Below, in pieces: positions 25,438 through 33,302 of a stretch of DNA of 33,303 nucleotides (positions within the stretch are counted from its first letter, which is position 1; each line of letters opens with the position of its first letter). The DNA is taken from the NCBI GenBank assembly GCA_025350325.1, contig JANXYB010000091.1, positions 1-33,303 on the forward strand, given 5' to 3'. Both the position numbers and the translations under genes were made by a program. The notes beneath the pieces are model-generated. The model did no database searches, was not told where the DNA came from, and saw only the letters and a program-made list of their open reading frames with translations. The DNA comes from Acidobacteriaceae bacterium (lineage in GTDB: Bacteria; Acidobacteriota; Terriglobia; Terriglobales; Acidobacteriaceae).

Positions 25438-25508
25438 TATTTAGACCACGTCCGGCGCAGGCATGGAGTTTTAACTACTCAATATCAATATGTTACGCCG
25501 TCGAGTGG

Positions 25509-25542
25509 TTTGGCAGTTCATATGCATTACCAGTGAACAGGA
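25509..25542 (+). promoter_or_regulatory. sigma-54 (-24/-12) promoter, copy 1
   Basis: The element TTGGCAGTTCATATGCAT has GG at 25512-25513 and GC at 25524-25525, the exact 10-bp separation needed for RpoN recognition (consensus TGGCACG-N4-TTGC). Transcription should start near 25537 and run into the membrane-protein gene at 25680. The 34-nt block is repeated with three changes at 26277-26310. Confidence 0.8.
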
Positions 25543-25679
25543 GTCCGCGCAAGCGGCGTCTGTATGAGACAAATTCAGAAACACCTGTCTCGACCGCACG
25601 GTTCGCGAAAGGAATGAGCGCATGAGAGACGGCGTAGTGCATGCCGAAGCACGGGAGAGGACGCGCGCAGGAGGAAATT

Positions 25680-26192
25680 ATGAAGATCCTCAGTGGGATC
25701 CAAATTCTCTTTGGACTGTTTGCAATCGGCTCCGGCGCGATCGTGTTGCGGGGATTTTTCGGGAAAGCGCTTAGGTACAAATGCACGGACCGATTTCTCG
25801 AGTTTAGCCTGCTTGCTAGCATTGCTGGACTTCTGCCTCTAACCCGTAATCTCACACCGCTCCAAGTGATCTGCATGCTATCGGTATATTGCTCGGGAGC
25901 CATTGTTCTTGCATGGCTTAAATATCGGCTTGTCGGCAACTGGCTCTCCGTCTTTGCATTTTTCATTCCGGTGGTTCTCTATCTGAATGTTGTTTCGCTC
26001 TCGGTTCAGCTGTTCCGACAATCTCCTCGACTCGAAAGGGCAGCAATGGAAGCTCACTTAGGCGTTTACATAGCGCAATTCCTTTTCGCTGTGCTCTTCG
26101 TGGTCCTTGGTGTCCTGGCAGTGAGGCAAAGTCATGCTGAGCCGGCCCACTTTCGGGAGGAGCTCTCGGCTCGCGCGCACCTGATCAGTTAG
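25680..26192 (+). CDS. five-helix integral membrane protein of unknown function
   Basis: ATG 25680 is preceded by an excellent GGAGGA site, giving 170 residues; the frame extends 13 codons upstream without support. Hydrophobic segments occur at about 5-23, 37-52, 60-79, 88-112 and 130-150, with short charged loops and a polar C-terminus. I do not recognise a family. It is the first gene after sigma-54 promoter copy 1 and lies upstream of the STAS/UspA/efflux operon that has its own copy of the promoter, so it is probably co-regulated with that envelope system. A role in membrane stress or transport is possible but not shown. Confidence 0.8.
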   Translation: MKILSGIQILFGLFAIGSGAIVLRGFFGKALRYKCTDRFLEFSLLASIAGLLPLTRNLTPLQVICMLSVYCSGAIVLAWLKYRLVGNWLSVFAFFIPVVLYLNVVSLSVQLFRQSPRLERAAMEAHLGVYIAQFLFAVLFVVLGVLAVRQSHAEPAHFREELSARAHLIS

Positions 26193-26276
26193 GTTCCATT
26201 GTGATCGCGGGCCCCCCAAAGAAAGGGAATGAAAAGCTCCAGTCTCACAGCAAGTCGCACCGGCGGCTTCAAGGTG

Positions 26277-26310
26277 TTTGGCAGTTTATTTGCATTACCA
26301 ATGAACAGGA
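26277..26310 (+). promoter_or_regulatory. sigma-54 (-24/-12) promoter, copy 2
   Basis: TTGGCAGTTTATTTGCAT carries GG at 26280-26281 and GC at 26292-26293 with the 10-bp spacing of RpoN promoters. The block is identical to 25509-25542 at 31 of 34 positions. Transcription should begin near 26305, about 15 nt before the STAS-like start codon at 26319, and extend through the UspA and efflux genes. No TGGCCA array lies just upstream, so it may rely on the enhancer about 860 bp away or on other sites. Confidence 0.8.
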
Positions 26311-26318
26311 TGTGAACG

Positions 26319-26635
26319 ATGTTACGCATTGATTTGTTGGAGTCAGACCGCCTTCGCATGTCGGGCCGGCTTGCAGAAGGATGCCGCGCTGAGGTGGAGA
26401 CATTTGTCGGTTCCCATGAAACTGTCCCCAACACAGTCGTCGACCTATCGGAGGTCACTTATATCATTGGGCCGGAGAAGAAATCCTTTGCTGGCTCGGT
26501 CTACGCGGAGTGAGTTTCACCGCCAGCAATTCCTACCCACTGCACATTTGTGAACGCCTGCACCTGAGAATGGCTGACTCGCGCACTGCCCTCTTACCCC
26601 AAAAGACACACTCTGGGAGTTGCCATCATGGCTAG
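26319..26635 (+). pseudogene. STAS-like small regulatory protein, frameshifted
   Basis: From ATG 26319 the first 48 codons read MLRIDLLESDRLRMSGRLAE through NTVVDLSEVTYI, the layout of a STAS/anti-sigma-antagonist-like domain. Soon after (about 26464) this frame degenerates and stops at 26513, whereas another frame continues naturally: WAGEEILCWLGLRGVSFTAS, then NSYPLHICERLHLRMAD, ending at TAG 26633-26635. That stop overlaps the start of the UspA gene (ATG 26628) by 8 nt, the same overlapping style seen throughout this operon, which supports the second frame as real. A single missing base near 26462-26468 would restore an about 105-residue protein. Either a true mutation or a sequencing error is possible. 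Partners are unknown. Confidence 0.6.
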
Positions 26636-27545
26636 AACTGGCATCCCGCTCAAGCCTCTTGAGCTGAAATCGATTTTGGTCGCTACCGACTTGACGGAGT
26701 CGGCTGATAAGGCTCTCCAACATGGCATCGCAATTGCGCACCACTATCACGCTGTGCTCTATGTCGTCCACGTGGTATCTTCGATCGGATTCACGATCGC
26801 GGGACCAAATGCGGTCCAACTCGCCGCCGAAGCGTCGGAGCGCGATATCGATGACCTCATAACTCAACTGACGAAATCAGGAAAACTGCTCGGCGTCGAT
26901 TTGCGGCCAATTGTCCTCAGAGGGAATATCGATGAGCAGATAGACTCCTTTGTGCGAGGTCATCGCATCGACCTAATTGTTGTGGGTACTCGCGGCAGGC
27001 AGGGCTTGGCGCGCTTGTTCTTCGGGTCGATCGCGCAACTCATTTCGAAATGTTGCTGCTGTCCTGTCCTGACAGTTGGCCCTCATGCACCAGGCCCGTG
27101 GCTGGACAACCCCGTTGATTTGAGAAGGCCGCTGCTGTTTGCCACGGCATTCAACAAGGCCTCGGCAAAGGCCATTCCGTATGCCGTCTCGCTGGCAAAC
27201 GACTTCAAACGCCAGTTGTTGATGTTGCACGTCGTGCCTCCACATCGCACACATTTCCTCAGGAAGCGTCGCTCGTCGCAGGACGATAACGAATCATCCG
27301 CGATCGAGCACTTGAATGCGCTCATTCCTTCGGACGGTACCTCAAGGGGTACGGCTGCATCTCTCATCGAGTCGTGCGATCCCGCCGATGGCATCCTGCG
27401 CGCGGCCACGCGCGTTCATGCCGTCACCATCATCATGGGATCGCATCGTGATTCGTTCTCCGACTTGGGCATTCGGATTCCCTGGTCCATCACTAACCGC
27501 GTCAATTGTGAGGCAATGTGCCCCGTCCTCACAGTAAGAGGGTAG
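26628..27545 (+). CDS. universal stress protein with two UspA domains
   Basis: The 305-residue protein contains two tandem UspA domains. The first (about 12-150) starts LKSILVATDLTESADKAL and carries the ATP-binding pattern G-2x-G-9x-G-S in VVGTRGRQGLARLFFGSIAQ, ending CCCPVLTVGP. The second (about 165-305) starts RRPLLFATAFNKASAKAI and ends IIMGSHRDS, then CEAMCPVLTVRG. The second domain lacks the full glycine motif, so it probably does not bind ATP. A run of Cys residues (ISKCCCCPV) in the first domain is unusual. The gene overlaps the upstream STAS-like frame by 8 nt and is four bases from the TolC gene. Placement under a sigma-54 promoter suggests a stress-responsive role. Confidence 0.93.
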   Translation: MARTGIPLKPLELKSILVATDLTESADKALQHGIAIAHHYHAVLYVVHVVSSIGFTIAGPNAVQLAAEASERDIDDLITQLTKSGKLLGVDLRPIVLRGNIDEQIDSFVRGHRIDLIVVGTRGRQGLARLFFGSIAQLISKCCCCPVLTVGPHAPGPWLDNPVDLRRPLLFATAFNKASAKAIPYAVSLANDFKRQLLMLHVVPPHRTHFLRKRRSSQDDNESSAIEHLNALIPSDGTSRGTAASLIESCDPADGILRAATRVHAVTIIMGSHRDSFSDLGIRIPWSITNRVNCEAMCPVLTVRG

Positions 27546-27549
27546 TCTC

Positions 27550-29070
27550 GTGAGCTTGCGTTCTCTCGGCATACAACCAATCCTGACCTGCACTGCTGAT
27601 CCTTGCAGCAGTGCCACGCCATCCTACGGCGAGACAACAATCGGTCAGGCCGCATCACATTTCCGCACTATTCGCATCCTTGCGCGTGAGGGCGTCGCAA
27701 GGTTCTTCCTTCTCACATTTCTCTCAGTTTCTGCCTTTGGAATTTCCGGGCAGGAGCCGGCAAACTCGGTGCACACACCAAATCCTCCGCAACCACTGAA
27801 TCTTGACCTGGCGTCGGTTGCGGAACTGGCCCGCACGCGAAACTGGCTTTCAAAGCAGGCGCATCAGGACGCCACAACAGCGGATGCGGTGGCGAAGAGA
27901 GCGGAGAGCATGCGATGGGGTCGGGTAGATTTTCAGAGCCAGTATCTCCGCTTCAACGATCCCATCCGGATCGAGTCGCCCATTCCGGCCCCCCTGGTGC
28001 CCGTCCTCGGTTTGAAGTTCCTCGCGACCCCTGTGGCGCCACAGGACAACTTGCACGTTGACCTGCAGGCTGGATTGCCGCTATTCACCGGCGGAAAGAT
28101 CACAAGCTCGATTCATGAGGCGCAGGCCGGCTCAAAAGCCGCGGCGAACGTGGCGAGCGATACTGACAACGATGTTGTACTTGAGGCCGAACGAAATTAC
28201 CTGTCAGTGTTGCTCACGCGCCAGGCGGTCGATCTGAACGAGGCGGCTCTTCGCTCCTATAAGGAGCACTTGGAGCACGCACAATCGGCCTTTCGGCAGG
28301 GCATTGCCGCAAAATACGATGTCATTCGCGCCGAAGCGGCAGTCGCCGATCAGGAAAAGCACCTGACCGAAGGGAAAAACCAGAACGCTCTTACTGAAGC
28401 AGCCCTTCGCACGTCGCTGGCGCTTGATGACGCCACACCTGTGAACATCGGGGGCACTATGTTTCAAATCAGCGAAGACACTGACCTCAATCAGGCCGTG
28501 AGTGTCGCGGTCCAGTCCAGTCCCATCCTCAAGGCGCTGCAGCAGAAGATCGCGGCCAGCAGTTCCGCCGTCCGTGCACAGAAATCGGACTATCTCCCCC
28601 AGGTGACGGCGATCGCCGGCCGCGAGTTGGTCACAAACAAGCTGGCTCAAACCGACCCCACGTGGTTCGTTGGTGCGCGGCTCACGATGAATCTTTTTGA
28701 TGGAGGAGAACGCCGGGACCGCGTATCGGAGGCGCGTTCGCAACTGCATTCTTCAGAGTTCGAGTACCACCACGTTGAAGATCAGATACGGCTGGCAGTA
28801 CGCAGCGCATGCCTTGACCTGCGGTCGAAACGCCAGGAGCTTGCATCGGCCCGGACGACGGTGCAACTCGCTACTGAAAGCTTGCGCCTGGCTACGAAGC
28901 GATTCGAAGTTGGAACCGGAACCAGCCTCGAAGTTCTCGATGCCAACGTCTCCCTCACCGGCGCGCAGATTGGGGTTCAACAGGCTCTCTACGGAATGGA
29001 CCTCTCCTATCTCAGTATTCACCGCTACCAAGGCGACATTACCGAAGTCTCCGCGAGGATTCAAAAGTGA
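27550..29070 (+). CDS. TolC-family outer-membrane efflux protein
   Basis: The GTG at 27550 lies four bases after the UspA stop, with AAGAGGG upstream. The 506-residue protein has an unusually long N-terminal stretch before its export signal (FFLLTFLSVSAFGISGQ, about 51-68). The mature part has the two-fold OEP repeat of long helices: LEAERNYLSVLLTRQAVDLN, ALRSYKEHLEHAQSAFRQGI and AAKYDVIRAEAAVADQEKHL in the first half. QIRLAVRSACLDLRSKRQEL, ATESLRLATKRFEVGTGTSL and EVLDANVSLTGAQIGVQQAL lie in the second. It would form the outer-membrane channel for the HlyD and ABC-2 proteins encoded next. Its stop overlaps the HlyD start codon (GTGA). Confidence 0.93.
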   Translation: MSLRSLGIQPILTCTADPCSSATPSYGETTIGQAASHFRTIRILAREGVARFFLLTFLSVSAFGISGQEPANSVHTPNPPQPLNLDLASVAELARTRNWLSKQAHQDATTADAVAKRAESMRWGRVDFQSQYLRFNDPIRIESPIPAPLVPVLGLKFLATPVAPQDNLHVDLQAGLPLFTGGKITSSIHEAQAGSKAAANVASDTDNDVVLEAERNYLSVLLTRQAVDLNEAALRSYKEHLEHAQSAFRQGIAAKYDVIRAEAAVADQEKHLTEGKNQNALTEAALRTSLALDDATPVNIGGTMFQISEDTDLNQAVSVAVQSSPILKALQQKIAASSSAVRAQKSDYLPQVTAIAGRELVTNKLAQTDPTWFVGARLTMNLFDGGERRDRVSEARSQLHSSEFEYHHVEDQIRLAVRSACLDLRSKRQELASARTTVQLATESLRLATKRFEVGTGTSLEVLDANVSLTGAQIGVQQALYGMDLSYLSIHRYQGDITEVSARIQK

Positions 29071-30173
29071 AGAAGGTATGGATCGCACCAATTTCTGCTG
29101 CCGCTATCATCGCAATCATTGGCCTGGGTGCCTACTGGCATCATCGTCGGAGCGCCGTGCGGACCATTGTCGATGGCACAATTGAGTGCGACGAAATCAA
29201 CGTCTCTTCCAAAATTCCTGGGCGCATTCAGAAGCTGCTCGTTGACGAGGGGACATCGGTCAAGCCGGGCGATCAACTCGTCATCCTCGAGTCGAGCGAA
29301 CTCGATGCAAAGGTCGAGCAGTATACGGCTGCGTATCAGTCTTCGTTGGCCCGCGTGTCGCAAGCCGATACGGCTTTGACTTTGCAGCAGCTCACGTATG
29401 CCGATCAGTTGAAAGGGGCGCAGGCGCAATACAACGCGCGTCTGGAAGATGTGCATCAGGCGCAGGAGAACCTGAACCAGGCGCAGGCGGCCTACAAGAC
29501 AGCATCGGATACCTACAAGCGCTTCAAAGGGCTGTTTGAGGATGGAGTGATTCCGGAACAGACCGAGCAGGAATTCGAATACCGTTATCTTGCGGCGAAG
29601 GCGCAGCTCGGAGCGGCGGAATCAAAAGTTGAGCAGGCGCGACAAGGTGTTATTGCCGCGGAATCCGTCCTCCAGTTGGCGAAAGACGGTTCGCTGCAGG
29701 TCAATCTTCGCCAGCAGGACAAGTCGGCCGTCTCACAGATGGCCGAAGCAGCACACGGCCAAATGAATGAAGGGCTGGCTTATCAGGACGAAGCGAGAAT
29801 CCTCTCCCCGGTTTATGGCTATGTTTCCGAAAAAGTATCAAATGAGGGCGAAATGGTTGCACCCGGGTTTCCCGTGCTCTCCATCGTCCGGGCTAACGAT
29901 TTCAAGGTGAAGGTTTACGTAGACGAGTCCAAATTCGGGAACCTGCAACTGGGGCGCACGATCAAGGTCATGGTTCCCGCTCTGGCTAATCAGGAATTCG
30001 ACGGAACGTTGATTCGCATCTCCCAGTCGGCCGATTTCGCAACCAAGCGCGCAACCAACGAACAAGGTTCTTTCGATGTGCGGGGCATTCAACTTGTCAT
30101 CAAGCTGAACGACGATAGCCGCTTCCGCAATGGAATGACAGCTCGCGTTGTGTTGTACGAAGGTGAGAATTGA
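29067..30173 (+). CDS. HlyD-family membrane fusion (periplasmic adaptor) protein
   Basis: The gene starts at GTG 29067 within the TolC stop (GTGA) and encodes 368 residues. An N-terminal membrane anchor (IAPISAAAIIAIIGLGAYW) precedes a biotinyl-lipoyl-like half (VDGTIECDEINVSSKIPGRI, then EGTSVKPGDQLVILESSEL). A coiled-coil hairpin spans about 75-225 (rich in Gln/Ala, for example AQAQYNARLEDVHQAQENLN). The second lipoyl half (ARILSPVYGYVSEKVSNEGE) and a beta-barrel domain follow. This is the YhiI/YbhG type of adaptor that links TolC to ABC-2 permeases. Its TGA overlaps the TTG start of the first permease gene, so the order is TolC, adaptor, permease, permease in one translationally coupled operon. 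Confidence 0.94.
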   Translation: MKKVWIAPISAAAIIAIIGLGAYWHHRRSAVRTIVDGTIECDEINVSSKIPGRIQKLLVDEGTSVKPGDQLVILESSELDAKVEQYTAAYQSSLARVSQADTALTLQQLTYADQLKGAQAQYNARLEDVHQAQENLNQAQAAYKTASDTYKRFKGLFEDGVIPEQTEQEFEYRYLAAKAQLGAAESKVEQARQGVIAAESVLQLAKDGSLQVNLRQQDKSAVSQMAEAAHGQMNEGLAYQDEARILSPVYGYVSEKVSNEGEMVAPGFPVLSIVRANDFKVKVYVDESKFGNLQLGRTIKVMVPALANQEFDGTLIRISQSADFATKRATNEQGSFDVRGIQLVIKLNDDSRFRNGMTARVVLYEGEN

Positions 30174-31354
30174 TTCGTTCGATCCTTAAAGTCGCGTCAC
30201 GTGAGTGGCAATGGATCCGTCTTCAGCGGAGATATCTTGCACTCGTGATTTTTGCCCCGATACTCTACGTCGTCGCGCTGGGTACCATCTATTCACCGAA
30301 GAAAGTGGTCCATATCCCTGTGGCTATTGTGGATCAGGATCATTCCCGCCTGTCCCGCGAGCTAACAAGCGCGATTCTGGCAAGCGAAACTTTTTCGCTG
30401 GGCGATTATGTTGATTCGCCTGACGAATTCCCGCAGTTGGTCGCTCGCGATCGCGCTCATGTCTGCTTTGTCTTCCCCCGCGGCTTGGAGCGCGATGTAC
30501 TCGCCCACAGGCCGGCTAGCGTGCAAGTACTGCTGGACAACTCGAACTACCTGGCCGGCACAGCCGAACTCAGCTCCGCCAATACTGTACTGGGAACATA
30601 TTCCGTGGGCACAGAGATGCGCCTGATCGAAGCTGCCCAAGGTGTCTCACAGGCGACAGCGTTACCGCAGGCCATGCCGTTCGAGATGGGTACGCGCATG
30701 TGGTTCAATCCGGCGTTTAATGGGAATTACCTCAATTATCTTGTCGTTGGCCTGGCTTACGTCGCTGTGCAGTTGGCCGGTCTCTTCCTCACCATTCGCT
30801 CCGGTTCGTCTGAGTTATCAGGTCACCGCACTTCACCACTCAGAGAAACGGAAGGTAACGTGTGGGTCGCACTTACCGGTAAGTTGCTGCCCTACTTTTT
30901 GATCGCGGTTCCCCTCTCCATCGTGGTCACTCAGTTGTCACACTGGTTCTTTGGCACTCCTCTTTTGGAAACGCATCCTTCATTCTGGTTCATTCTGATC
31001 TGGTTCGACGCCATGCTGGTGACGCTGGGCTATGGACTGTCGAGCCTGGCGCGCGATCCGCTCCTCGCCACGGAGATTTGCGCCATCATTACCATGCCGA
31101 ATTTTCTCCTTTCCGGATATACGTGGCCAATTTTCGCAATGCCCAAGATTATGTGGATTCTGGCCTACGGCCTGCCCATGTACTCGGTGGTTTTCATGGC
31201 CAGAAAGATCACCATAATGGGTGCCGGGATCGCCGACTGTGGCGCTCAGTTGATCGGGCTTGCCGCCTGGAGCATCGCCGCTCTGGCTCTCGCCTGGCAT
31301 GGAACAAAGAGAATCCTGACAGCCACGCTCGAGGAGCCGTCCGCTCATGCGTAA
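30170..31354 (+). CDS. ABC-2-type permease (YhhJ/YbhR-like), first copy
   Basis: The start is TTG 30170, overlapping the HlyD stop (TTGA), with GAAGGTG just upstream. The 394-residue product has an N-terminal helix (YLALVIFAPILYVVALGTIY), a large periplasmic domain (VAIVDQDHSRLSRELTSAI to about residue 165) and five C-terminal helices, including TEICAIITMPNFLLSGYTWPIFAMP, the signature loop of the ABC-2 family. Such permeases export drugs, lipids or polymers when paired with an ATPase. No ATPase gene is present in the window. The final 8 nt overlap the next permease gene, with which it probably forms a heterodimer. Confidence 0.92.
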   Translation: MIRSILKVASREWQWIRLQRRYLALVIFAPILYVVALGTIYSPKKVVHIPVAIVDQDHSRLSRELTSAILASETFSLGDYVDSPDEFPQLVARDRAHVCFVFPRGLERDVLAHRPASVQVLLDNSNYLAGTAELSSANTVLGTYSVGTEMRLIEAAQGVSQATALPQAMPFEMGTRMWFNPAFNGNYLNYLVVGLAYVAVQLAGLFLTIRSGSSELSGHRTSPLRETEGNVWVALTGKLLPYFLIAVPLSIVVTQLSHWFFGTPLLETHPSFWFILIWFDAMLVTLGYGLSSLARDPLLATEICAIITMPNFLLSGYTWPIFAMPKIMWILAYGLPMYSVVFMARKITIMGAGIADCGAQLIGLAAWSIAALALAWHGTKRILTATLEEPSAHA

Positions 31355-32519
31355 ACTCTGGTTCCAATTGTGTCTGCGCGAGTGGAAGCTGATCCTGCGC
31401 GATTACCGGATCGTCTCGATTCTCCTCGGCGGCCCGTTTTTCTATGTCTTGATCTTTGGCGGCGTCTACTTGCAGGGCCGGGCGAAACATGTGCCCATTG
31501 TCATCGTCGACCAGGATCATTCGCATTTGTCCCGCGAAATAACGAACGCGCTTAATGCTTCTGAGAACCTGCAAGTGGCCGGGTGGATCAACTCAACAGA
31601 CGATTTTATTCCTCTGGTGCGCCGTGAGGATGCCTACGCCTGTGTCGTGTTTCCCCCTCGGTTCGAGAGTGATGTTCTGGCTGGCAAAAAGCCTCGCGTC
31701 GGAGTTGTCTTCGACGCCAGTAATATTCTTGTTAATGGGTCAACGCTCATAGCCATCCGCACATTTGTCACAACCTACCAGGTGGGATTAAGCCGGGAAC
31801 GACTGGAGGCTGTGGGGATGTCCCCATGGGCAGCTCGAGTCGTCGCCACGCCCCTGGAGTCTGCCACCCGGCAGCTCTTCAATCCCACATCCAATTACAG
31901 TTACTTCATCCTTATGGGCCTGGTCTGTACTGCATTACAGTCAGTAACCCGTATGGGATGCGGCATCGCGATTACGAAGGATAGCGTTGTGCAATGGAGC
32001 CGTTCGTTTCCCGGCCGCAGAATCGATTACGTGGAGATTTTCGTATCGAAGGTCCTCGCGACAGCGCTTCTGGTCCTTCCAGTCGCCGTCGTCGCCTTGG
32101 CGCTGCCGTTCGTACTTTTTGGCGCGCCATTTCGCGGCAGCTTCCTGGTTCTCCTCGCTGCTCTTCCGTTCTTTCTCCTGATTCAGATCGGCTTCGGCTA
32201 TGGATATGCGGCCCTCTGCAAATCTTCGGTTATTTCTACACAGCTCCATTTGTTCATGTCGGTGGTGCTGTTTACACTGTCGGGCTTTACTTGGCCGTAT
32301 TACGCAATGCCAGCGTGGCTGCGCGTCATCGCGTGGCTCACGCCGCTCTTTCATATGAACTGCGTAGTCCGCAAACTAGCTATTGTTGGAGCGCCGTGGT
32401 ACTTGCTCTATCCGCATCTGCTCGCGTTCATCGCTCTATGTGCAATAGCGATCGTATGGGGATTCTGGGCCGTCCGCGAATTAATGAACGAGAATCCCGC
32501 TGCAGGCATTCCGGAGTGA
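31347..32519 (+). CDS. ABC-2-type permease (YhhJ/YbhR-like), second copy
   Basis: ATG 31347 has GAGGAG upstream inside the preceding gene, which it overlaps by 8 nt. The 390-residue product has the same plan as its neighbour: N-terminal helix (SILLGGPFFYVLIFGGVYL), periplasmic domain beginning VPIVIVDQDHSHLSREITNA, and C-terminal helices with LHLFMSVVLFTLSGFTWPYY followed by AMP. The shared VDQDHSxLSRE and SG(Y/F)TWP motifs show the two are paralogues from a tandem duplication. Together they would form the inner-membrane part of a TolC-HlyD-ABC-2 exporter. The operon ends here, and no ATP-binding subunit follows before 32.9 kb. Confidence 0.92.
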   Translation: MRKLWFQLCLREWKLILRDYRIVSILLGGPFFYVLIFGGVYLQGRAKHVPIVIVDQDHSHLSREITNALNASENLQVAGWINSTDDFIPLVRREDAYACVVFPPRFESDVLAGKKPRVGVVFDASNILVNGSTLIAIRTFVTTYQVGLSRERLEAVGMSPWAARVVATPLESATRQLFNPTSNYSYFILMGLVCTALQSVTRMGCGIAITKDSVVQWSRSFPGRRIDYVEIFVSKVLATALLVLPVAVVALALPFVLFGAPFRGSFLVLLAALPFFLLIQIGFGYGYAALCKSSVISTQLHLFMSVVLFTLSGFTWPYYAMPAWLRVIAWLTPLFHMNCVVRKLAIVGAPWYLLYPHLLAFIALCAIAIVWGFWAVRELMNENPAAGIPE

Positions 32520-32901
32520 GGCCATGACCGCCGAACCACTCAGATGGACTTGCGATTTTGTCCCTCCGCATCCGCCGGATTTGGAGTCCGATGCGTAGCC
32601 GGCGGCGGATGAACCGGGCCTGGCGGCTGCTGAGCGAACTGGATCTAGAGAGCGACCGGTTCTATCGGAAGTGCGAGTTCGGCGATGCCATGATCGGCTT
32701 GCGCAACGGGATTGTGATGGCGCAACTGGTTCTCGAACAGGTAACGCAGTGTGTGGAGAGCCGGGATTGCCATTACCGAATCGACTAGCTCAAGTTCGTC
32801 ACGGAATGGTGTCTGGCGTCAAGTACTTCTTCCGATTAACGACAACCATAGTTACCGATAGTTGTTGGAACGTCTTTCTCTCCTCTCCATGCTGAGATAG
32901 T
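32520..32901. other. region after the exporter operon; only weak small-ORF candidates
   Basis: A plus-strand frame at 32558-32788 (better ATG near 32612) encodes RAWRLLSELDLESDRFYRKC followed by EFGDAMIGLRNGIVMAQLVL, with plausible codon use but no recognised family and no strong ribosome site. Another short frame starts at ATG 32524 and ends within 25 codons. No clear rho-independent terminator follows the second permease. The rest of the stretch shows nothing else I can support. Confidence 0.3.
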
Positions 32902-32953
32902 GTTGTTGCTGGCAGCCCCGAAGGGGCGGAGCGGAGGGCCTGCCAGCAACAAC
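32902..32953. repeat. strong inverted repeat (14-bp arms) next to the IS21-type element
   Basis: GTTGTTGCTGGCAG (32902-32915) is the exact reverse complement of CTGCCAGCAACAAC (32940-32953), and the 24-nt loop contains a smaller hairpin CCCC-GAA-GGGG. There is no T-run after it, so it is not a typical rho-independent terminator. It lies 23 bp beyond the istB stop, so it may be part of the end of the insertion sequence or a REP-like intergenic element. Confidence 0.7.
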
Positions 32954-32975
32954 GGACGCATGTCTCCGTCCCCGG

Positions 32976-33302
32976 TTAGTTGACTTCACTGCCTGGCTGC
33001 GGCGGATTCAGATTCTTCTTAGCCTCCTCCATCCGGTAGCTGGGGATGTTCAGTTCGACGATGACGGAGTGATGCACCAGCCGATCGATGGCTGCCGCCG
33101 TGGTCATCGGATCTTTGAAGATGCCCTCCCACTTGGAGAACGCAAGATTGCTGGTCAGCAGTACGCTGCCACGTTCGTATCGTTCCGATAGCAGAGTAAA
33201 CAGCACCTCCATCTCCTCGCGGCTTTGCTGGACGTAGCCCATTTCGTCGATGATTAAGCCGTCATGACGGGCCAGCTTCTTGATCTCCTTGCTTAGCCGC
33301 AA
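32976..33302 (-). CDS. istB: IS21-family transposition helper ATPase IstB, C-terminal part (cut by window edge)
   Basis: The minus-strand frame open to the right edge encodes KKLARHDGLIIDEMGYVQQS (Walker B-type LIIDEMGY), then EMEVLFTLLSERYERGSVLL with TSNLAFSKWEGIFKDP, AAAIDRLVHHSVIVELNIPS and YRMEEAKK, and stops at TAA 32978-32976. These are the classic C-terminal motifs of IstB, the AAA+ ATPase that assists the IS21 transposase IstA. The N-terminal part with Walker A, and istA itself, would lie to the right, outside the window. The last codons (PPQPGSEVN) are a normal tail, so nothing suggests truncation on this side. The element's end should lie between about 32900 and 32975. Confidence 0.92.
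   Translation of the reverse strand: MRLSKEIKKLARHDGLIIDEMGYVQQSREEMEVLFTLLSERYERGSVLLTSNLAFSKWEGIFKDPMTTAAAIDRLVHHSVIVELNIPSYRMEEAKKNLNPPQPGSEVN

Noticed and set aside
32902..32953. Inverted repeat considered as a terminator of the exporter operon
   Set aside because: It is almost 400 bp after the last stop codon and lacks the T-run of a rho-independent terminator.
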